DNA from: Bacteroides sedimenti
Lineage (GTDB): Bacteria > Bacteroidota > Bacteroidia > Bacteroidales > Bacteroidaceae
Direction: 5' to 3'
DNA: 64,000 nt
NCBI RefSeq assembly: GCF_040365225.1
Contig: NZ_AP028055.1
Coordinates: forward strand, 2,170,001 to 2,234,000
This document shows, piece by piece, positions 48,045-59,600 of the stretch. A program made the translations under genes and the position numbers. A model generated the notes under the pieces. The model searched no databases. It was not told the DNA's origin and saw only the letters and a list, made by a program, of their open reading frames with translations. Within the stretch, counting starts at the first letter, position 1; each line of letters starts with the position of its first letter.

Positions 48045-51000
48045 TCAAGCGGTTTTATCCTCTTTGTGCTCCGCTTTATATTGTGAAGGAGTACATCCCA
48101 TTGCCTGTTTGAACGCCGTGCTAAAATAGCGTTGACTACTAAAACCGGTTTGCTCCGATATTTCCGTTACTGAGAGATCAGTACGAGTTAGTAATATTAC
48201 AGCCTTTTCAATACGGAATTTATTAATGTAATTGCCCACCGCCATTCCTGTAAGTGCTTTTACCTTGGTATATAAGGAAGCCCTACTGATATTCAGTTTT
48301 TCTGTCAGCAGGGTCACATCAAGTTCTACTTCAGCCAGATTATTCGAAATAACTTCATTCATTTTAAGCAAGAACTTCTCATCAGTATTGCTAAAGGTTG
48401 TTTTCTCTGGCAGTGTAACGATAGTATTCTTTCTGTACAAACTCTTTACTGCCTCCCTGTTTTGCATGGTTGATCCAATTACCGTACGCAGGAAATCTAT
48501 TTCAAAAGGTTTGGGCAGATAAACATCTGCACCATTCTTATATCCTTTCAGAACGCTCTCTCCGTCATCTCTTGCTGTGAGTAATATCACCGGGATATGG
48601 CTGAATTCAATGTTTTCTTTTATCTTCTTGCAAAGTTCGAAGCCATCCATTCGTGGCATCATAACATCACTCACTATGATATCGGGGTGCATCTGACTTA
48701 TTATATCCATTGCATTTATTCCATCGGAAGCTGTATAGATCTTATTAAAATAGCCTTTGAGAGACTCTTTCAAGAAGCTTCTGAGTTCATTTTCATCCTC
48801 AACAATCAATAAAGAATACGATGAAGTTGAAAAAGACTGACTTTCTGCCATTAGTTCTTCCGATGACTGTATTAATTCATTGAGATACGGTTTAACAGGG
48901 CTCACCTTCTCTTCTGCTTTTGTCAATAACGGCAGATCAAAATAAAACGAAGAGCCACCGTTTCCTTCATTTGCTGTAACCCCGAGTTTTCCTCCCTGAA
49001 CCTCGATCAGTATTTTAGAATAGGAAAGACCGATACCACTTCCTTCACAGCCATGTTCTCCTTTATAGAAACGGGTGAAAAGTTTATCCACATCCACCCC
49101 CCGAAGACCTATGCCCTGGTCTTTAACTGTTACACGTACAAATGATTGCTCATCATCCCGGACAAGCGAGGTTGAGAGCGTTACAGAGGTATTGGTTTCA
49201 CTGTATTTCATCGCATTCATCAGCAGATTGGAAATAACAATCCGACACTTACTCTCATCAAAAGCCACCACTCCAATTTCTTGGCAGAAGTCGAACTCCA
49301 AATCAATTCCCGCAGCTCGAAATTCACTGGTAAAGTCAGTTGCAACTGACTGCAGCCACTCATTAAGGGAATAATTCTTCATGGAGACTTTATCATACCC
49401 CACCTCCATCCGTCGGATGTCCAATACCATGTTGATAATATCCTTCATCCTTCTTGTTTGTTTGTAAATACCACTCAATTCACCAAAAAGTTGATCTGTC
49501 GTATTTATACGATCTAGAATTCTTTTAAGAGGTGCGTGAATCAATGTAAGCGGGGTGCGTAATTCATGGCTAACATTAATCAGGAAGCGAATCTTTTCTT
49601 CCTGGGTCTGTTTTTCATGCTCCTGCATCCGCTTTAACAACAGATTTTCTCTTCTTCGAATTAACAGTTGAATAGTACCACGAACACCTATAAACAGAAG
49701 AATAATCACAATAATAGTAAACCAAGTGCTTTTCCACCAAGGAGGGGTCACTATAAGAGTAAGCAATCGGGTTTGTTCACTCCAACCACCATCCCGGGTG
49801 TTGCAGGACACCATAATCTTGTATTTACCGGCCGGTAGCGCTCGAAGTGTCAGCGTATGATCGTAGGTTTCAATGAATTGATTATCAAGTCCCTCAATTT
49901 TATAACGAAACATTTTCTTTCGAAAAACATCTTTTTCTCTAACTATACAGTTTACTACCAATGAATTATGATTCCAGGGAATAGAGATTTCCCCTTTCTC
50001 AAAATTTATTTTATCATATGCCGTTGCTCCATTAAACATAAGGTCCGCCAATTCAATTTTTGGCTGACCGGTTTTCTGAAAAGGAATATCTTTATCTACA
50101 CGGAGCAATCCTGTCACTCCACCTATAAACACATTTCCTGAATTAGAAAGTAAGGTTGGCTTACTCAAGTATTCATTGGGGTAAGCACCATCCGACTCTC
50201 CGAAAAGGATAAACTTACGCTCTTTGATATTGTAGGCAAAAAGCATTCCTTGGGAAGAGAACCAAACATGTCCTTTCTTATCATATACAATAGCAGATAC
50301 CTCCCTGAAAAGGTTGGTTCTAATATCAGTAAGTTTCTTTCCACTGATAGAGTAATAGGAAAGTCCTTCGTTGGTTCCAATCCAGAAGTTACCTATTTCA
50401 TCGCGTTTAACTGTATTTATAATACTACCCTTGGTTATAGTAAAAACTTTTATCATGCGATTTTGTGCATTGTCTATTCTGTAGATCGACTCATTACTGA
50501 ATACCCAGGTAGCATCTTCGTCGGAATGCAAATGCTGAAGGGAACCTGTTTCCTCATTTTTATTTAACTTAACCATTTTAATCTCTTGGGAAGTCAAATC
50601 GTAGGAAAAAACATTCCTAGCCAGCAGATAGATACGGTTTCGACCTCCTCTGGCAAGATTCACAGAAAGTCCGCTCCCTGAGACATTTTTATTAATAGCC
50701 TCATTCACTTTACTTAGTGGTCTAAAGGTGCCACTCTGTTTATTAAAGACGAAAACACCTTTACTGAACAGAGAAACAAGTAATTCAGTATTACTGTATC
50801 TGGTTATGGAAACCACTTTTTCTCCGTATGTTGGCAAATAATGACGGAAGTTATTGGTCTGGGGGTTAAAGCTATTTACCCCTCCCCCATCTGTACCTAT
50901 CCAGATTGTCTCATCTTCATCCTGAAATAAGCTGATTACGGTTTTATCGCTCAAGCCAAAAGGATTATTCAACGGCACGTCTCTGTATGTACGTATGTAA

Positions 51001-51998
51001 ACCTCTCTAATTGCAATTAACCCACCTCGAATACTACCTGCCCATATATTTTCTTCGCTGTCACGATATAGACAATAAATTGAATTTACTGGAAGAGAAT
51101 AAATATCTCCTTGTGTATGGGTGATATGCGAAAAAGATAAATCGGCTGTATTTAAGATATTAATTCCGCCACCATCAGTTGCCAGCCAGACAGATTTACC
51201 CCAACATTTAATGTCGAGGATTACATCATTATTCAAATCTGAATTTGATGTAGAAAAATGATGTAGTAACTTACCTTGTGGAGAATAACAAAAAAGTCCT
51301 TTCCCATAAGGTGATACCCATATCCTTTTCAGTGCATCTACCGTTACAGACATTATATTCTTCTCACTACAGAATGTGGTTCTTTTCATCATTTTATGAT
51401 TCACATCATATAACCAGATTCCATTCCAGCGGGAACTACATAGGATGGTGGCATCATTGAGATATACCATCTGATTGATGCGAGAAAATTGGTTATCCGG
51501 AAAACTAATCTGCAATTTTTCCAACTCGTGGTTATGCGAATTGTAGGAAAATATCTCGCCAGCCCCACCAAACAGAATTCCATCTTTGGTGTTTAAAAAA
51601 GCATGGGTAATAAATGGTTTTTTATTGAAAAGAATTGGTGTAAAATTATCCTGTTCACGGTTATAGAGAGCCAGTCCTTCATTTGAGGAGATCCAGAGAT
51701 TTAGGTTGACATCTTCTGCAATAAAAAAAATCTGGTTACCTGGAAGTGAGTTGTTGTCATTATGTCTATTAAAATAACTCTTCAAATCGTAATGGTCGAA
51801 ACGATTCAATCCATAACGGGTCCCAATCCATACAAACCCTTTACAGTCTTCTAAAACACATCTGACTAATGATTGTGACAAACCCTGCTCAACAGAAATT
51901 TGTTTAAAATAATAACTACTTTTCGCCTCAGAACTATTAAATCCGGACAGCAATAAAAGAAACATTGCTATTATGTATAATCGCTTATTATTTATCAT
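48045..51998 (-). CDS. Hybrid two-component system regulator (HTCS)
   Basis: A 1317-residue inner-membrane regulator of a polysaccharide utilisation locus. Signal/TM about 1-25. Two seven-bladed propellers of Reg_prop repeats (about 35-640; for example VWIGTRYGLNRF, IWIGTDGGGVNSFN, FWIGTNEGLSYY). Y_Y_Y domain about 690-752, TM about 756-775, HisKA with H811 in NVSHELRTP, HATPase about 905-1025 (SGIGLSYSKILIE), receiver about 1060-1180 with D1111 in DIIVSDVMMP, and AraC HTH about 1220-1310. The periplasmic propeller binds an oligosaccharide released from the target glycan. It is divergent from the seven-gene glycan locus starting at 52336, its obvious target. Confidence 0.96.
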   Translation of the reverse strand: MINNKRLYIIAMFLLLLSGFNSSEAKSSYYFKQISVEQGLSQSLVRCVLEDCKGFVWIGTRYGLNRFDHYDLKSYFNRHNDNNSLPGNQIFFIAEDVNLNLWISSNEGLALYNREQDNFTPILFNKKPFITHAFLNTKDGILFGGAGEIFSYNSHNHELEKLQISFPDNQFSRINQMVYLNDATILCSSRWNGIWLYDVNHKMMKRTTFCSEKNIMSVTVDALKRIWVSPYGKGLFCYSPQGKLLHHFSTSNSDLNNDVILDIKCWGKSVWLATDGGGINILNTADLSFSHITHTQGDIYSLPVNSIYCLYRDSEENIWAGSIRGGLIAIREVYIRTYRDVPLNNPFGLSDKTVISLFQDEDETIWIGTDGGGVNSFNPQTNNFRHYLPTYGEKVVSITRYSNTELLVSLFSKGVFVFNKQSGTFRPLSKVNEAINKNVSGSGLSVNLARGGRNRIYLLARNVFSYDLTSQEIKMVKLNKNEETGSLQHLHSDEDATWVFSNESIYRIDNAQNRMIKVFTITKGSIINTVKRDEIGNFWIGTNEGLSYYSISGKKLTDIRTNLFREVSAIVYDKKGHVWFSSQGMLFAYNIKERKFILFGESDGAYPNEYLSKPTLLSNSGNVFIGGVTGLLRVDKDIPFQKTGQPKIELADLMFNGATAYDKINFEKGEISIPWNHNSLVVNCIVREKDVFRKKMFRYKIEGLDNQFIETYDHTLTLRALPAGKYKIMVSCNTRDGGWSEQTRLLTLIVTPPWWKSTWFTIIVIILLFIGVRGTIQLLIRRRENLLLKRMQEHEKQTQEEKIRFLINVSHELRTPLTLIHAPLKRILDRINTTDQLFGELSGIYKQTRRMKDIINMVLDIRRMEVGYDKVSMKNYSLNEWLQSVATDFTSEFRAAGIDLEFDFCQEIGVVAFDESKCRIVISNLLMNAMKYSETNTSVTLSTSLVRDDEQSFVRVTVKDQGIGLRGVDVDKLFTRFYKGEHGCEGSGIGLSYSKILIEVQGGKLGVTANEGNGGSSFYFDLPLLTKAEEKVSPVKPYLNELIQSSEELMAESQSFSTSSYSLLIVEDENELRSFLKESLKGYFNKIYTASDGINAMDIISQMHPDIIVSDVMMPRMDGFELCKKIKENIEFSHIPVILLTARDDGESVLKGYKNGADVYLPKPFEIDFLRTVIGSTMQNREAVKSLYRKNTIVTLPEKTTFSNTDEKFLLKMNEVISNNLAEVELDVTLLTEKLNISRASLYTKVKALTGMAVGNYINKFRIEKAVILLTRTDLSVTEISEQTGFSSQRYFSTAFKQAMGCTPSQYKAEHKEDKTA

Positions 51999-52262
51999 AT
52001 AGGATGTCGATATGAAAACTAGATTCAGATTACAATATTACTAAATATTGGTGAACATCCGATTAATTTATCTGCTATATTTTAGTTTTGTAAGAAACAT
52101 TCTCCAAACAAAAAGCATTCGATTGATATTCATAAAGACATCTGTCAGATTTTGCAAGCAACAATATCCAATATTGTCTATATCACACTATAATATGCTA
52201 TTTTCAGACAAATTCGAACTATTAATCAGACGATATCAAACATTAAAAAACCAACAGGAATC

Positions 52263-52270
52263 TATATTTG
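52263..52270 (+). promoter_or_regulatory. -7 box of the HTCS-controlled locus
   Basis: TATATTTG, exact -7 match, 66 bases before the ATG at 52336. No -33 TTTG at standard spacing, as expected if an AraC-type domain activates it. The 337-base gap from the HTCS start holds no other recognised feature. Confidence 0.5.
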
Positions 52271-52335
52271 CAACATCAAGAATGAAAGAGAAAAAGAATC
52301 TTCATTCATTATTGTTCAATCTAGATTTTATTACC

Positions 52336-53370
52336 ATGAAGAAAAAATTACTTTATGCATTTTCTGCATTTCTGCTATCTGGAAGTATGATGGCACAGGA
52401 GGTAGACATCACTCCATCTCGTTACAAATTTTCAAACCAACCAGCTGGTCCATTTACAATAAACTATGTAAATGCCGGTGCAAACCCACCTGCTTCACTC
52501 GCAGCTGTGGTAGATAACTTTGATAACGGATTTTTAATGTTGGCAGGAGGACCTGCTGTCTACACTGGAAATGGTTGTCCTGCTCAAGCCGCTGTACAAG
52601 CTGGAGTGAATGTTGTTGACTTGGGAGGGACAGTTGGCAAAGTGCTTTGTATAAACGGAGCTAGTTCAAAATATGACAACGCTCCCAAAATGAGTACTTC
52701 AGTTGCAAACTTGGGCTGGTTTAATTTAAACTTTTACACCGACAAGAAAACAACCCCTATTAATCAGAAGATCCGAGTTCGTCTAGTATTTTCATTGTAT
52801 CAGAATGTAATTGATCAGACTAATTCAATGATGAAATTCTACTGTTCTACTTACAGCAACAATGTTAACCCGGTAAATGACAACAACGTACATGTAATGT
52901 TCAGAAGTTACGACTTCTGTAAAAGATACGAAGACGATCCAAACGAACCGGAAACAGATGAGTTCGGCAATGCATTTTACGATCCGACAAGATGGATGCT
53001 ATACGAGTTCGATACAACTGTTCCAGAGGAATCAGGTAATCCTACCCGTCTGAAAATGGAAATTCAAAGTTCATATCCAACTTCTGCCTTTTTGTTTAAG
53101 GAGATAAGCTTCGTTACTAATCCGACAGGTGATCCACAACAAAGAATCATTAAAACATATACTCCTGGTTTAACATCAGCTATATCAAAGATTGAGTCAT
53201 TGCCTTATACAATTAATGGCAACAATGTAACCTTCGTAGAAAATACAAAAATTTATACTATTACAGGAGCATTGGTCAATAACGCTGGAGCTAATGAGAC
53301 AATTACATTAAATAAAGGTTTATACATTGCCAAAACAAATGGCAAGAGTGTAAAAATATCTATCAAATAA
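52336..53370 (+). CDS. Secreted protein with T9SS-like C-terminal tail
   Basis: A 344-residue exported protein. Signal peptide MKKKLLYAFSAFLLSGSMMAQE (1-21) fixes the start at 52336; a frame open back to 52048 has no such signal and would run through the promoter. The beta-rich body (about 25-285) holds Gly/Asn-rich loops and could bind glycan, but I recognise no named domain. The end, KIYTITGALV and GLYIAKTNGKSVKISIK, matches the type A sorting domain used by type IX secretion (GLYI.KxxG pattern). It is the first gene of the HTCS-linked locus, just before the GH18 gene. Confidence 0.78.
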   Translation: MKKKLLYAFSAFLLSGSMMAQEVDITPSRYKFSNQPAGPFTINYVNAGANPPASLAAVVDNFDNGFLMLAGGPAVYTGNGCPAQAAVQAGVNVVDLGGTVGKVLCINGASSKYDNAPKMSTSVANLGWFNLNFYTDKKTTPINQKIRVRLVFSLYQNVIDQTNSMMKFYCSTYSNNVNPVNDNNVHVMFRSYDFCKRYEDDPNEPETDEFGNAFYDPTRWMLYEFDTTVPEESGNPTRLKMEIQSSYPTSAFLFKEISFVTNPTGDPQQRIIKTYTPGLTSAISKIESLPYTINGNNVTFVENTKIYTITGALVNNAGANETITLNKGLYIAKTNGKSVKISIK

Positions 53371-53409
53371 CTAGTTACTTAATTGGTATTATTTTTAAAA
53401 GTAGGTGCT

Positions 53410-53440
53410 TATGAGCCGGGTATAATATATCCGGCTCATA
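53410..53440. terminator. Intercistronic hairpin
   Basis: TATGAGCCGG (53410-53419) pairs with CCGGCTCATA (53431-53440). No T-tract follows, so it more likely stabilises or processes the mRNA between the first gene and the GH18 gene than ends transcription. Confidence 0.55.
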
Positions 53441-53486
53441 TAAAATTACAGGTTCTCTCTATTTAAACAGAACTAATACACATTAT

Positions 53487-56009
53487 ATGAAAAAGTTTTT
53501 TTTACTATTCTTCGCGGTAGCGGGAATTTCATTAGGGACACATGCTCAGGTTGATAATTATGCCCTGAAGTTGTCCTCACAAGGAAATGTGAATTTCCAT
53601 GCAATGCCTGAACTTAACACCCTTTCATCCTTCACTGTGCAATTCTGGATCAATCCTACCCAATGGGTATCCGGAGCTACAATCTATTCACGTGGTGAGG
53701 ATTTCTCCGCAAAACTCGGGGAACAAGGAAATATCATATTCATCGTTGGGAATCAAACCATTACAGCCTCTTCCACCGGTCTTATTCCTGGAAAATGGAG
53801 TCAGATCTCTTTCTTTTGCAACAACGGTACCCCTCAAATATATATTAACAACTTATTGGTTTATGACAACCTGACAACTCTCTCTCCTATTCCTCAATCA
53901 AACGATGACTTTATCATAGGAGGTGGATTTACCGGACGCATTGACGAGTTCAGATTATGGAACACGCTGCTTCCGATGGACTACAATTATTTCCGCTGCA
54001 ACACACTTAACAAATGGGTTCCTCAATGGGACAATCTCATCGCATACTACAAATTTGACCAAAATTTATGTGAAAACATAGTCGATTATAAATTTAAACA
54101 TCACGGTGTGATGGAACCGGGTGCAGAACGCGCTATTGTAACTGATAACGAAGAATTTAAATACCGGGTTGCAGCAGCGTATACTAGTTTTTCTCGTTTC
54201 TTTGACCGCGCTATAGATAAAGACAAATACCTGCTTGCAAACGACCTGATTGTTCTTGGTGTTAATTCAAAAAACGATGGAACATTATATATCAGCTATC
54301 CTAATAACCAAGGAACAGTTACAAACGGTGGATATCTCGCTGAATATAATGGAAGAAGTGGAGTACTTTCCTTGAATGGAACAGGAGCAAAAATGGAGGT
54401 AGGATCAGGCGCAATGAATCCAACGGATAAATACACTTTAGAAACCTGGATCTATCTAGAAGAATGGACAGAAGGAGCTTTTATCTTTAAGAAAGAAACA
54501 CCAGACGGATCACAAGGTATCTCAATTCGTCTAGGCACAGCAGATAAGAATCAGGTGATTGTAAGAGTTAACGGACATGATTATGTTAATCAGAGACGAT
54601 TAACCACAGGGAAATGGATCCACTTTGGAGTTTCCACTTTCTCTCAGGACCTTACAATTGAAGAAACATTCTTGTTTACTTACAACGGAGCCGGTTACTT
54701 CGGTGCTACCGGTTTGTGTGGTTCAGTAAAAGAGAGCTGGGTCCCCAAAGGGGGTGAAAATATTTCTGCAACAATTGGTGAAAATCTGAAAGCAAAATTT
54801 GACGAAACCGTTATCTGGCATTCCAACAAGGATGCTAATGGTATTAAGGCTGATATGAGCAGCCTGCCTGTACCTGGATTTGATAAGGTACTTACCGCCG
54901 ATATAATGAATGCTGGAAACTCCTTCTGGAACTATGATAGACCAGAAAATGTGGGATACGACACTTATTCATACACAAACTACCTTAATATTATGCGCAG
55001 TGCGTACGATGGTTACAGGGGATTTCATATCCGTATGAGTGTAAGTGGACACGATGGTTGGGAAAATACATTTGCAGATGCAAACAAGAGAGTGATTTTT
55101 GCACAAAACCTAGCAAGGATAGCTAATGAATTTGATGGTGTGGACCTTGACTTTGAATGGTGCTACACACAGACATGCTGGGATAATTATGGAAAACTGT
55201 TGTTGGAAATTGATAAGCTACTGGGAAAGGATAAAATATTTTCTGTTTCTCCACATTATGTCTCATACGGCTTACGTCCCATGTATATGGACAGAGTGAA
55301 CTACTTCACTTTCCAGATTTATGGACCCGCCAAAAATAATTTCCTCTGGTCTACTTATCTGGATGCTTACAACCGATTCACCACCCAGGGATACCCGAAG
55401 GATAAGATGGTGATGTCGTTTGCAACCACCACGTCCAACAGCTATGATGCAAGCGACAACAAACTAAGCATAGCTCCAACTGGAGTAAGAAATGGTTTAC
55501 TGGACGGCAATTACACACCTGACATGGACAAAGTGATGGATGCTCAAGGGAACTACCGGTATATAACAGGTTACAATCAAACTTATAACCGTTGTAATCT
55601 GGTAAACGAAAAAAATCTGGCTGGAATCATGTACTGGGATATGGGTAATGATGTAAAAACATCGCATAAGTACAGCCTTGTGAAGGCATCCAGCTTCGGA
55701 ATCAACAGTAATGTGGACACACTGGTGACTAAAGTGGATGTAACTCCTACAGCTATAACTTATATTAAAAAGGAACCTGGTAAAATCTCCATCTTTCCCA
55801 ACCCCGTGAAAGAGACCCTTTTCTTCCAGCTACTGGGAGACGCAGAGCCTCATCGAATCCAAGTATTTAACACTAACGGATTATGTGTAATTAGCAAGGA
55901 ACAAAAGGAAAATGAACTTTCCATTGACTCACTTCCTTGCGGCTCTTACATCTTACGAGTACTGACATCGAATGGAGAGACCTATAAAAACACATTTATC
56001 AAGAATTAA
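53487..56009 (+). CDS. LamG-GH18 endo-glycosidase with type A sorting domain
   Basis: An 840-residue secreted glycosidase. Signal 1-20 (ending THAQ). First LamG/concanavalin-like domain about 24-165, second about 285-450, GH18 barrel about 465-745, sorting domain about 765-840. The catalytic motif DxxDxDxE is D550GVDLDFE557, with E557 as acid. The ISIFPNPVKETLFFQLLG end, with GSYILRVLTSNGETYKNTFIKN, is a type A C-terminal sorting domain. GH18 enzymes of this build in Bacteroides loci are usually endo-beta-N-acetylglucosaminidases that cut the chitobiose core of N-glycans; chitinase is the alternative. The outer position and the adjacent SusCD fit cleavage at the cell surface. Confidence 0.9.
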   Translation: MKKFFLLFFAVAGISLGTHAQVDNYALKLSSQGNVNFHAMPELNTLSSFTVQFWINPTQWVSGATIYSRGEDFSAKLGEQGNIIFIVGNQTITASSTGLIPGKWSQISFFCNNGTPQIYINNLLVYDNLTTLSPIPQSNDDFIIGGGFTGRIDEFRLWNTLLPMDYNYFRCNTLNKWVPQWDNLIAYYKFDQNLCENIVDYKFKHHGVMEPGAERAIVTDNEEFKYRVAAAYTSFSRFFDRAIDKDKYLLANDLIVLGVNSKNDGTLYISYPNNQGTVTNGGYLAEYNGRSGVLSLNGTGAKMEVGSGAMNPTDKYTLETWIYLEEWTEGAFIFKKETPDGSQGISIRLGTADKNQVIVRVNGHDYVNQRRLTTGKWIHFGVSTFSQDLTIEETFLFTYNGAGYFGATGLCGSVKESWVPKGGENISATIGENLKAKFDETVIWHSNKDANGIKADMSSLPVPGFDKVLTADIMNAGNSFWNYDRPENVGYDTYSYTNYLNIMRSAYDGYRGFHIRMSVSGHDGWENTFADANKRVIFAQNLARIANEFDGVDLDFEWCYTQTCWDNYGKLLLEIDKLLGKDKIFSVSPHYVSYGLRPMYMDRVNYFTFQIYGPAKNNFLWSTYLDAYNRFTTQGYPKDKMVMSFATTTSNSYDASDNKLSIAPTGVRNGLLDGNYTPDMDKVMDAQGNYRYITGYNQTYNRCNLVNEKNLAGIMYWDMGNDVKTSHKYSLVKASSFGINSNVDTLVTKVDVTPTAITYIKKEPGKISIFPNPVKETLFFQLLGDAEPHRIQVFNTNGLCVISKEQKENELSIDSLPCGSYILRVLTSNGETYKNTFIKN

Positions 56010-56029
56010 TAATCAATCATCCTTATAAC

Positions 56030-56617
56030 ATGAAAAAACTTGTATATGCAACATTAGTAACCGGACTTATGACGTGCATCAGCAGTTGCGAAAAAGAGGC
56101 TGTAAATCCGGGAGACTTCACCCTGAAACCAGAGTTGAAGGTGACTGGTATTACTGATGTTTTCGGAACCACCTATCCGGCTAACGTGATAAGATCCGTT
56201 GATACCACCTACCAGTATTTCTACCGGAAATCAGATACCCTGAAAGACAATTCCGGAAAATATGTTTTGGGATCGGACGGTAAATATCAGATTAAATGGG
56301 ATACCATCTATTATAATGGTAAAACCGCCAAATATTACGAACTGGAAAAAATCATGCTCGAGTCAATCAAGGACACAGTGCTGATAGACATCGAGAGTAA
56401 TTCCAAATGGAGAGCGCCAATCCCATCGGCAGGAGGAAAGCTGGCTTGGTTTATAACTGAGAACAGCGCTGGTGGCGGTGACAGCCGCATCAGGGCCAAC
56501 GTTGCCAGAAACCGTTCATTTCTAAGAAGTGTGGAGGCCGTACAATACATATATACTCCAGACAGTACAGTAATGTACAAACTGGTATTTGGCCAGAAAG
56601 GCGAAAAAGACAAATAA
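56030..56617 (+). CDS. Lipoprotein with BACON-like domain
   Basis: A 195-residue lipoprotein: SPII signal ends LMTCISSCEKE (Cys20 or so). The mature part includes IDIESNSKWRAPIP, then NSAGGGDSRIRANVARN and TVMYKLVFGQKG, the order of conserved pieces in BACON domains (common in glycan-binding proteins of Bacteroides). It starts 20 bases after the GH18 gene and precedes SusC. It is probably a surface glycan-binding accessory lipoprotein. The N-terminal part (about 25-110) is Tyr/Thr-rich and unassigned. Confidence 0.72.
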   Translation: MKKLVYATLVTGLMTCISSCEKEAVNPGDFTLKPELKVTGITDVFGTTYPANVIRSVDTTYQYFYRKSDTLKDNSGKYVLGSDGKYQIKWDTIYYNGKTAKYYELEKIMLESIKDTVLIDIESNSKWRAPIPSAGGKLAWFITENSAGGGDSRIRANVARNRSFLRSVEAVQYIYTPDSTVMYKLVFGQKGEKDK

Positions 56618-56653
56618 TAAAACAGAATATTCAACAATATAATTTTGGAATAC

Positions 56654-59600
56654 ATGAAATTCAGAATAACAGCCTTACTCCTGTTTCTGTTGGCTTTCGT
56701 TGCGACAGATATCTACGCTCAGAAAATAGTAGTAAAAGGAACGGTGCTTGATGAGTTCAACGCCGGGCTACCAGGTGCCAGCGTACTGGTCAAAGGCACA
56801 ACAAACGGGGTAATCACCGACCTGGACGGAAAATTCACCATCTCGGTACCCAGTCAGAAAACTGTCCTGACCGTATCGTTTCTGGGGTATAAGCCCCAAC
56901 AGGTTACAGTTGGAAATCAGAATACAATAACCATAAAAATGGAATCAAACTCGCAGGTTATGAATGAGGTGGTTATTGTAGGTTTCGGCACACAGAAGAA
57001 AATCAATACAACCGGTGCGGTAAAGACCATCGACAATAAATCATTGGAATCGCGCCCCATCAGCAATGCGGTTCAGGGATTACAGGGTGTAATTCCCGGA
57101 TTGAACATCACTAACGACTTGGGAGGTGGTCTGGGACAATCCATGAATATCAATATCCGTGGCGTTGGGACTATCGGACAAGGCTCCACCTCATCGCCCC
57201 TGATGTTAATTGACGGAATGGAAGGAGACCTGTCCAGCATTAACCCCAACGATATTGAGAATATTTCCGTACTGAAGGATGCAGCGGCTGCATCAATCTA
57301 CGGTTCTCGCGCACCTTTCGGTGTGATCCTGGTTACCACCAAGTCGGGTGAAAAGAAAACACAGGTTAGCTACACTGGTAACATTCGCATCTCAAATCCG
57401 ATTTCGGTGCCTGATGTTGCAGACTCGTATACACATGCCCTGATGACCAACGACGCCTACATCAACTCGGGTAATAGCGCTCCTTACGGATCAACCCAGT
57501 TGAAAAAGATACTGGCCTTCCAGCGTGGTGAACTGAAAGATGGCATTGAGAAAGCAGAAGGACAAGATGACTGGGGATGGGGACAGAGAAGTTTCGGAAA
57601 CACCAATTGGTACGATGTGTATCTGAAAGACGCCACCACTTCTACTGAACACAACCTGAGCGCAAGCGGAGGAAATGATAAGACAACCTACTATGCATCC
57701 ACCAACTACCTAGAACAGACAGGATTGTTCAACTTTGCTGATGAAAAATTCACCCGTTTAACTGTAAACGGTAAAATGAATATCAAGTTCAATAAGAAGG
57801 TTACACTAAACTGGAACTCACGCTTGGTGGCTACCAACAACGACAAGCCATCGGCCATAAGTCCGCTTTTCTTCCACAACCTGGCAAGACGCTACCCGCT
57901 TATGCCCGTTTATCTGCCTAATGGAGAATACAACCAGGAATCAATGATCGGAGCTGTTAAAGACGGAGGACGAAACATCAACAAGAACCAGCTGATTTAC
58001 AACCAGGCCACATTCACCTACGAACCGATAAAGAATTGGAAAATCTATGTTGACCTGAACAGCCGCTTGGAAAGCCCACGTTCAACACTTCAATACAAAA
58101 AGCTGGAATATACCCGGCCTAGCGGCGCCACCAACTATTACCAGGTGATGGCGGGAGAACTTGAAAAAACTAAAATCAACGATAACGGTACTTTCCTCAG
58201 GAGACCTGCAGCAGGTACCAACTATTACGAAAAGGCAAACGGTGCTGTAAACTACTTCAACTATAATGTACGTACAGACTACAATCTGAAAAAAGATAAG
58301 CACTACTTAAAGGCACTGCTGGGGCTTCAATCTGAATACTACTATACAGAGACTACTCGGGTGGCTTCTGATGATATCTTGTTGGACGACAAACCGTTTC
58401 TTCCCTCCTCCTCAGGTGTAAATCCCATGATGTCGGATAAAATGGGAGAATGGTCGTCATTGGGTATCTTCGGACGTGTGAACTATTCATACGCCGACCG
58501 TTACATGGCAGAGATAAACCTCCGATACGATGGTGCTTCACGTTTCCCTTCCAATCAAAGATGGGCAATGTTCCCTTCGTTTTCACTGGGATGGAATGTG
58601 GCTCAGGAAAAATTCTGGGCACCACTGGCCTACAAAGGATTTGAATACCTGAAACTAAGAGCGTCGTATGGTCAGTTAGGAAACCAGAACACCTCGAATT
58701 TTTATCCCTACTTCCAAAGAATGTCGGCAACGGTTGGCGGCAATGTACTCGGAGGGGTAAGAGCAACGGAACTTCCAGTCTTTGCTCCCTTCTCCACCAG
58801 CCTGACTTGGGAAAAGATTGAAAATGCAGGCGTAGGTATCGATGCTGCATTCTTCAATAACCGTTTGAATGCAACGTTCGACTGGTACCAACGTACCACC
58901 AAAGACATGGTTGGACCGGCAAAGGCCCTTCCGGCAATTTACGGAGCAGCTTCGCCTGCAACAAACAATGCCGAATTAAGAACCCGTGGTTGGGAACTTG
59001 AACTCTCATGGAGAGACCGCATAAACAAAGACTTTAGCTATGGCATCATAGCCACATTAAGTGATTACGAAAGCATTGTAACCAAGTACGATTCTCCGGA
59101 TGGAAGCCTTAACAGCTGGTACAAGGGAAAGAAAATGGGTGATATCTGGGGATATCAGGTCGTTGGAATCGCTAAAAGCGATAAGGAGATGAACGACTAC
59201 TTGGCAAAACACTCACAAACATCCATCGGACAGAAATGGGGAGGCGGCGACGTTATGTACCGCGACTTAGACAATAGTGGAAGTGTAAATACTGGTAGCA
59301 ATTCCATTACCGATCACGGCGACCTTTCAGTCATTGGTAATGCCACTCCACGCTACGCATTCGGGCTAACGCTTGATGCCAAATATAAGTTTATCGATTT
59401 CAGAGCCTTCTTCCAAGGAGTCGGAAAACAGAATGCATTTATCGGCAACTCCACTTTCTTCGGGTTCTTCGGAGAATGGAACCGTACATTGCTGAAAGAT
59501 CACTTGGACTATTTCCGCTATGCAGGTTCGGAACTGGGAGCCAATATGAACGATCCCTATTACGGTCGTCTGAGAACAGACAGAAACAATACGCAGGTTT

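Noticed and set aside
52048..52335. 96-codon N-terminal extension of the secreted protein
   Set aside because: It would run through the likely promoter, lacks a signal peptide, and the internal ATG at 52336 starts a textbook one.
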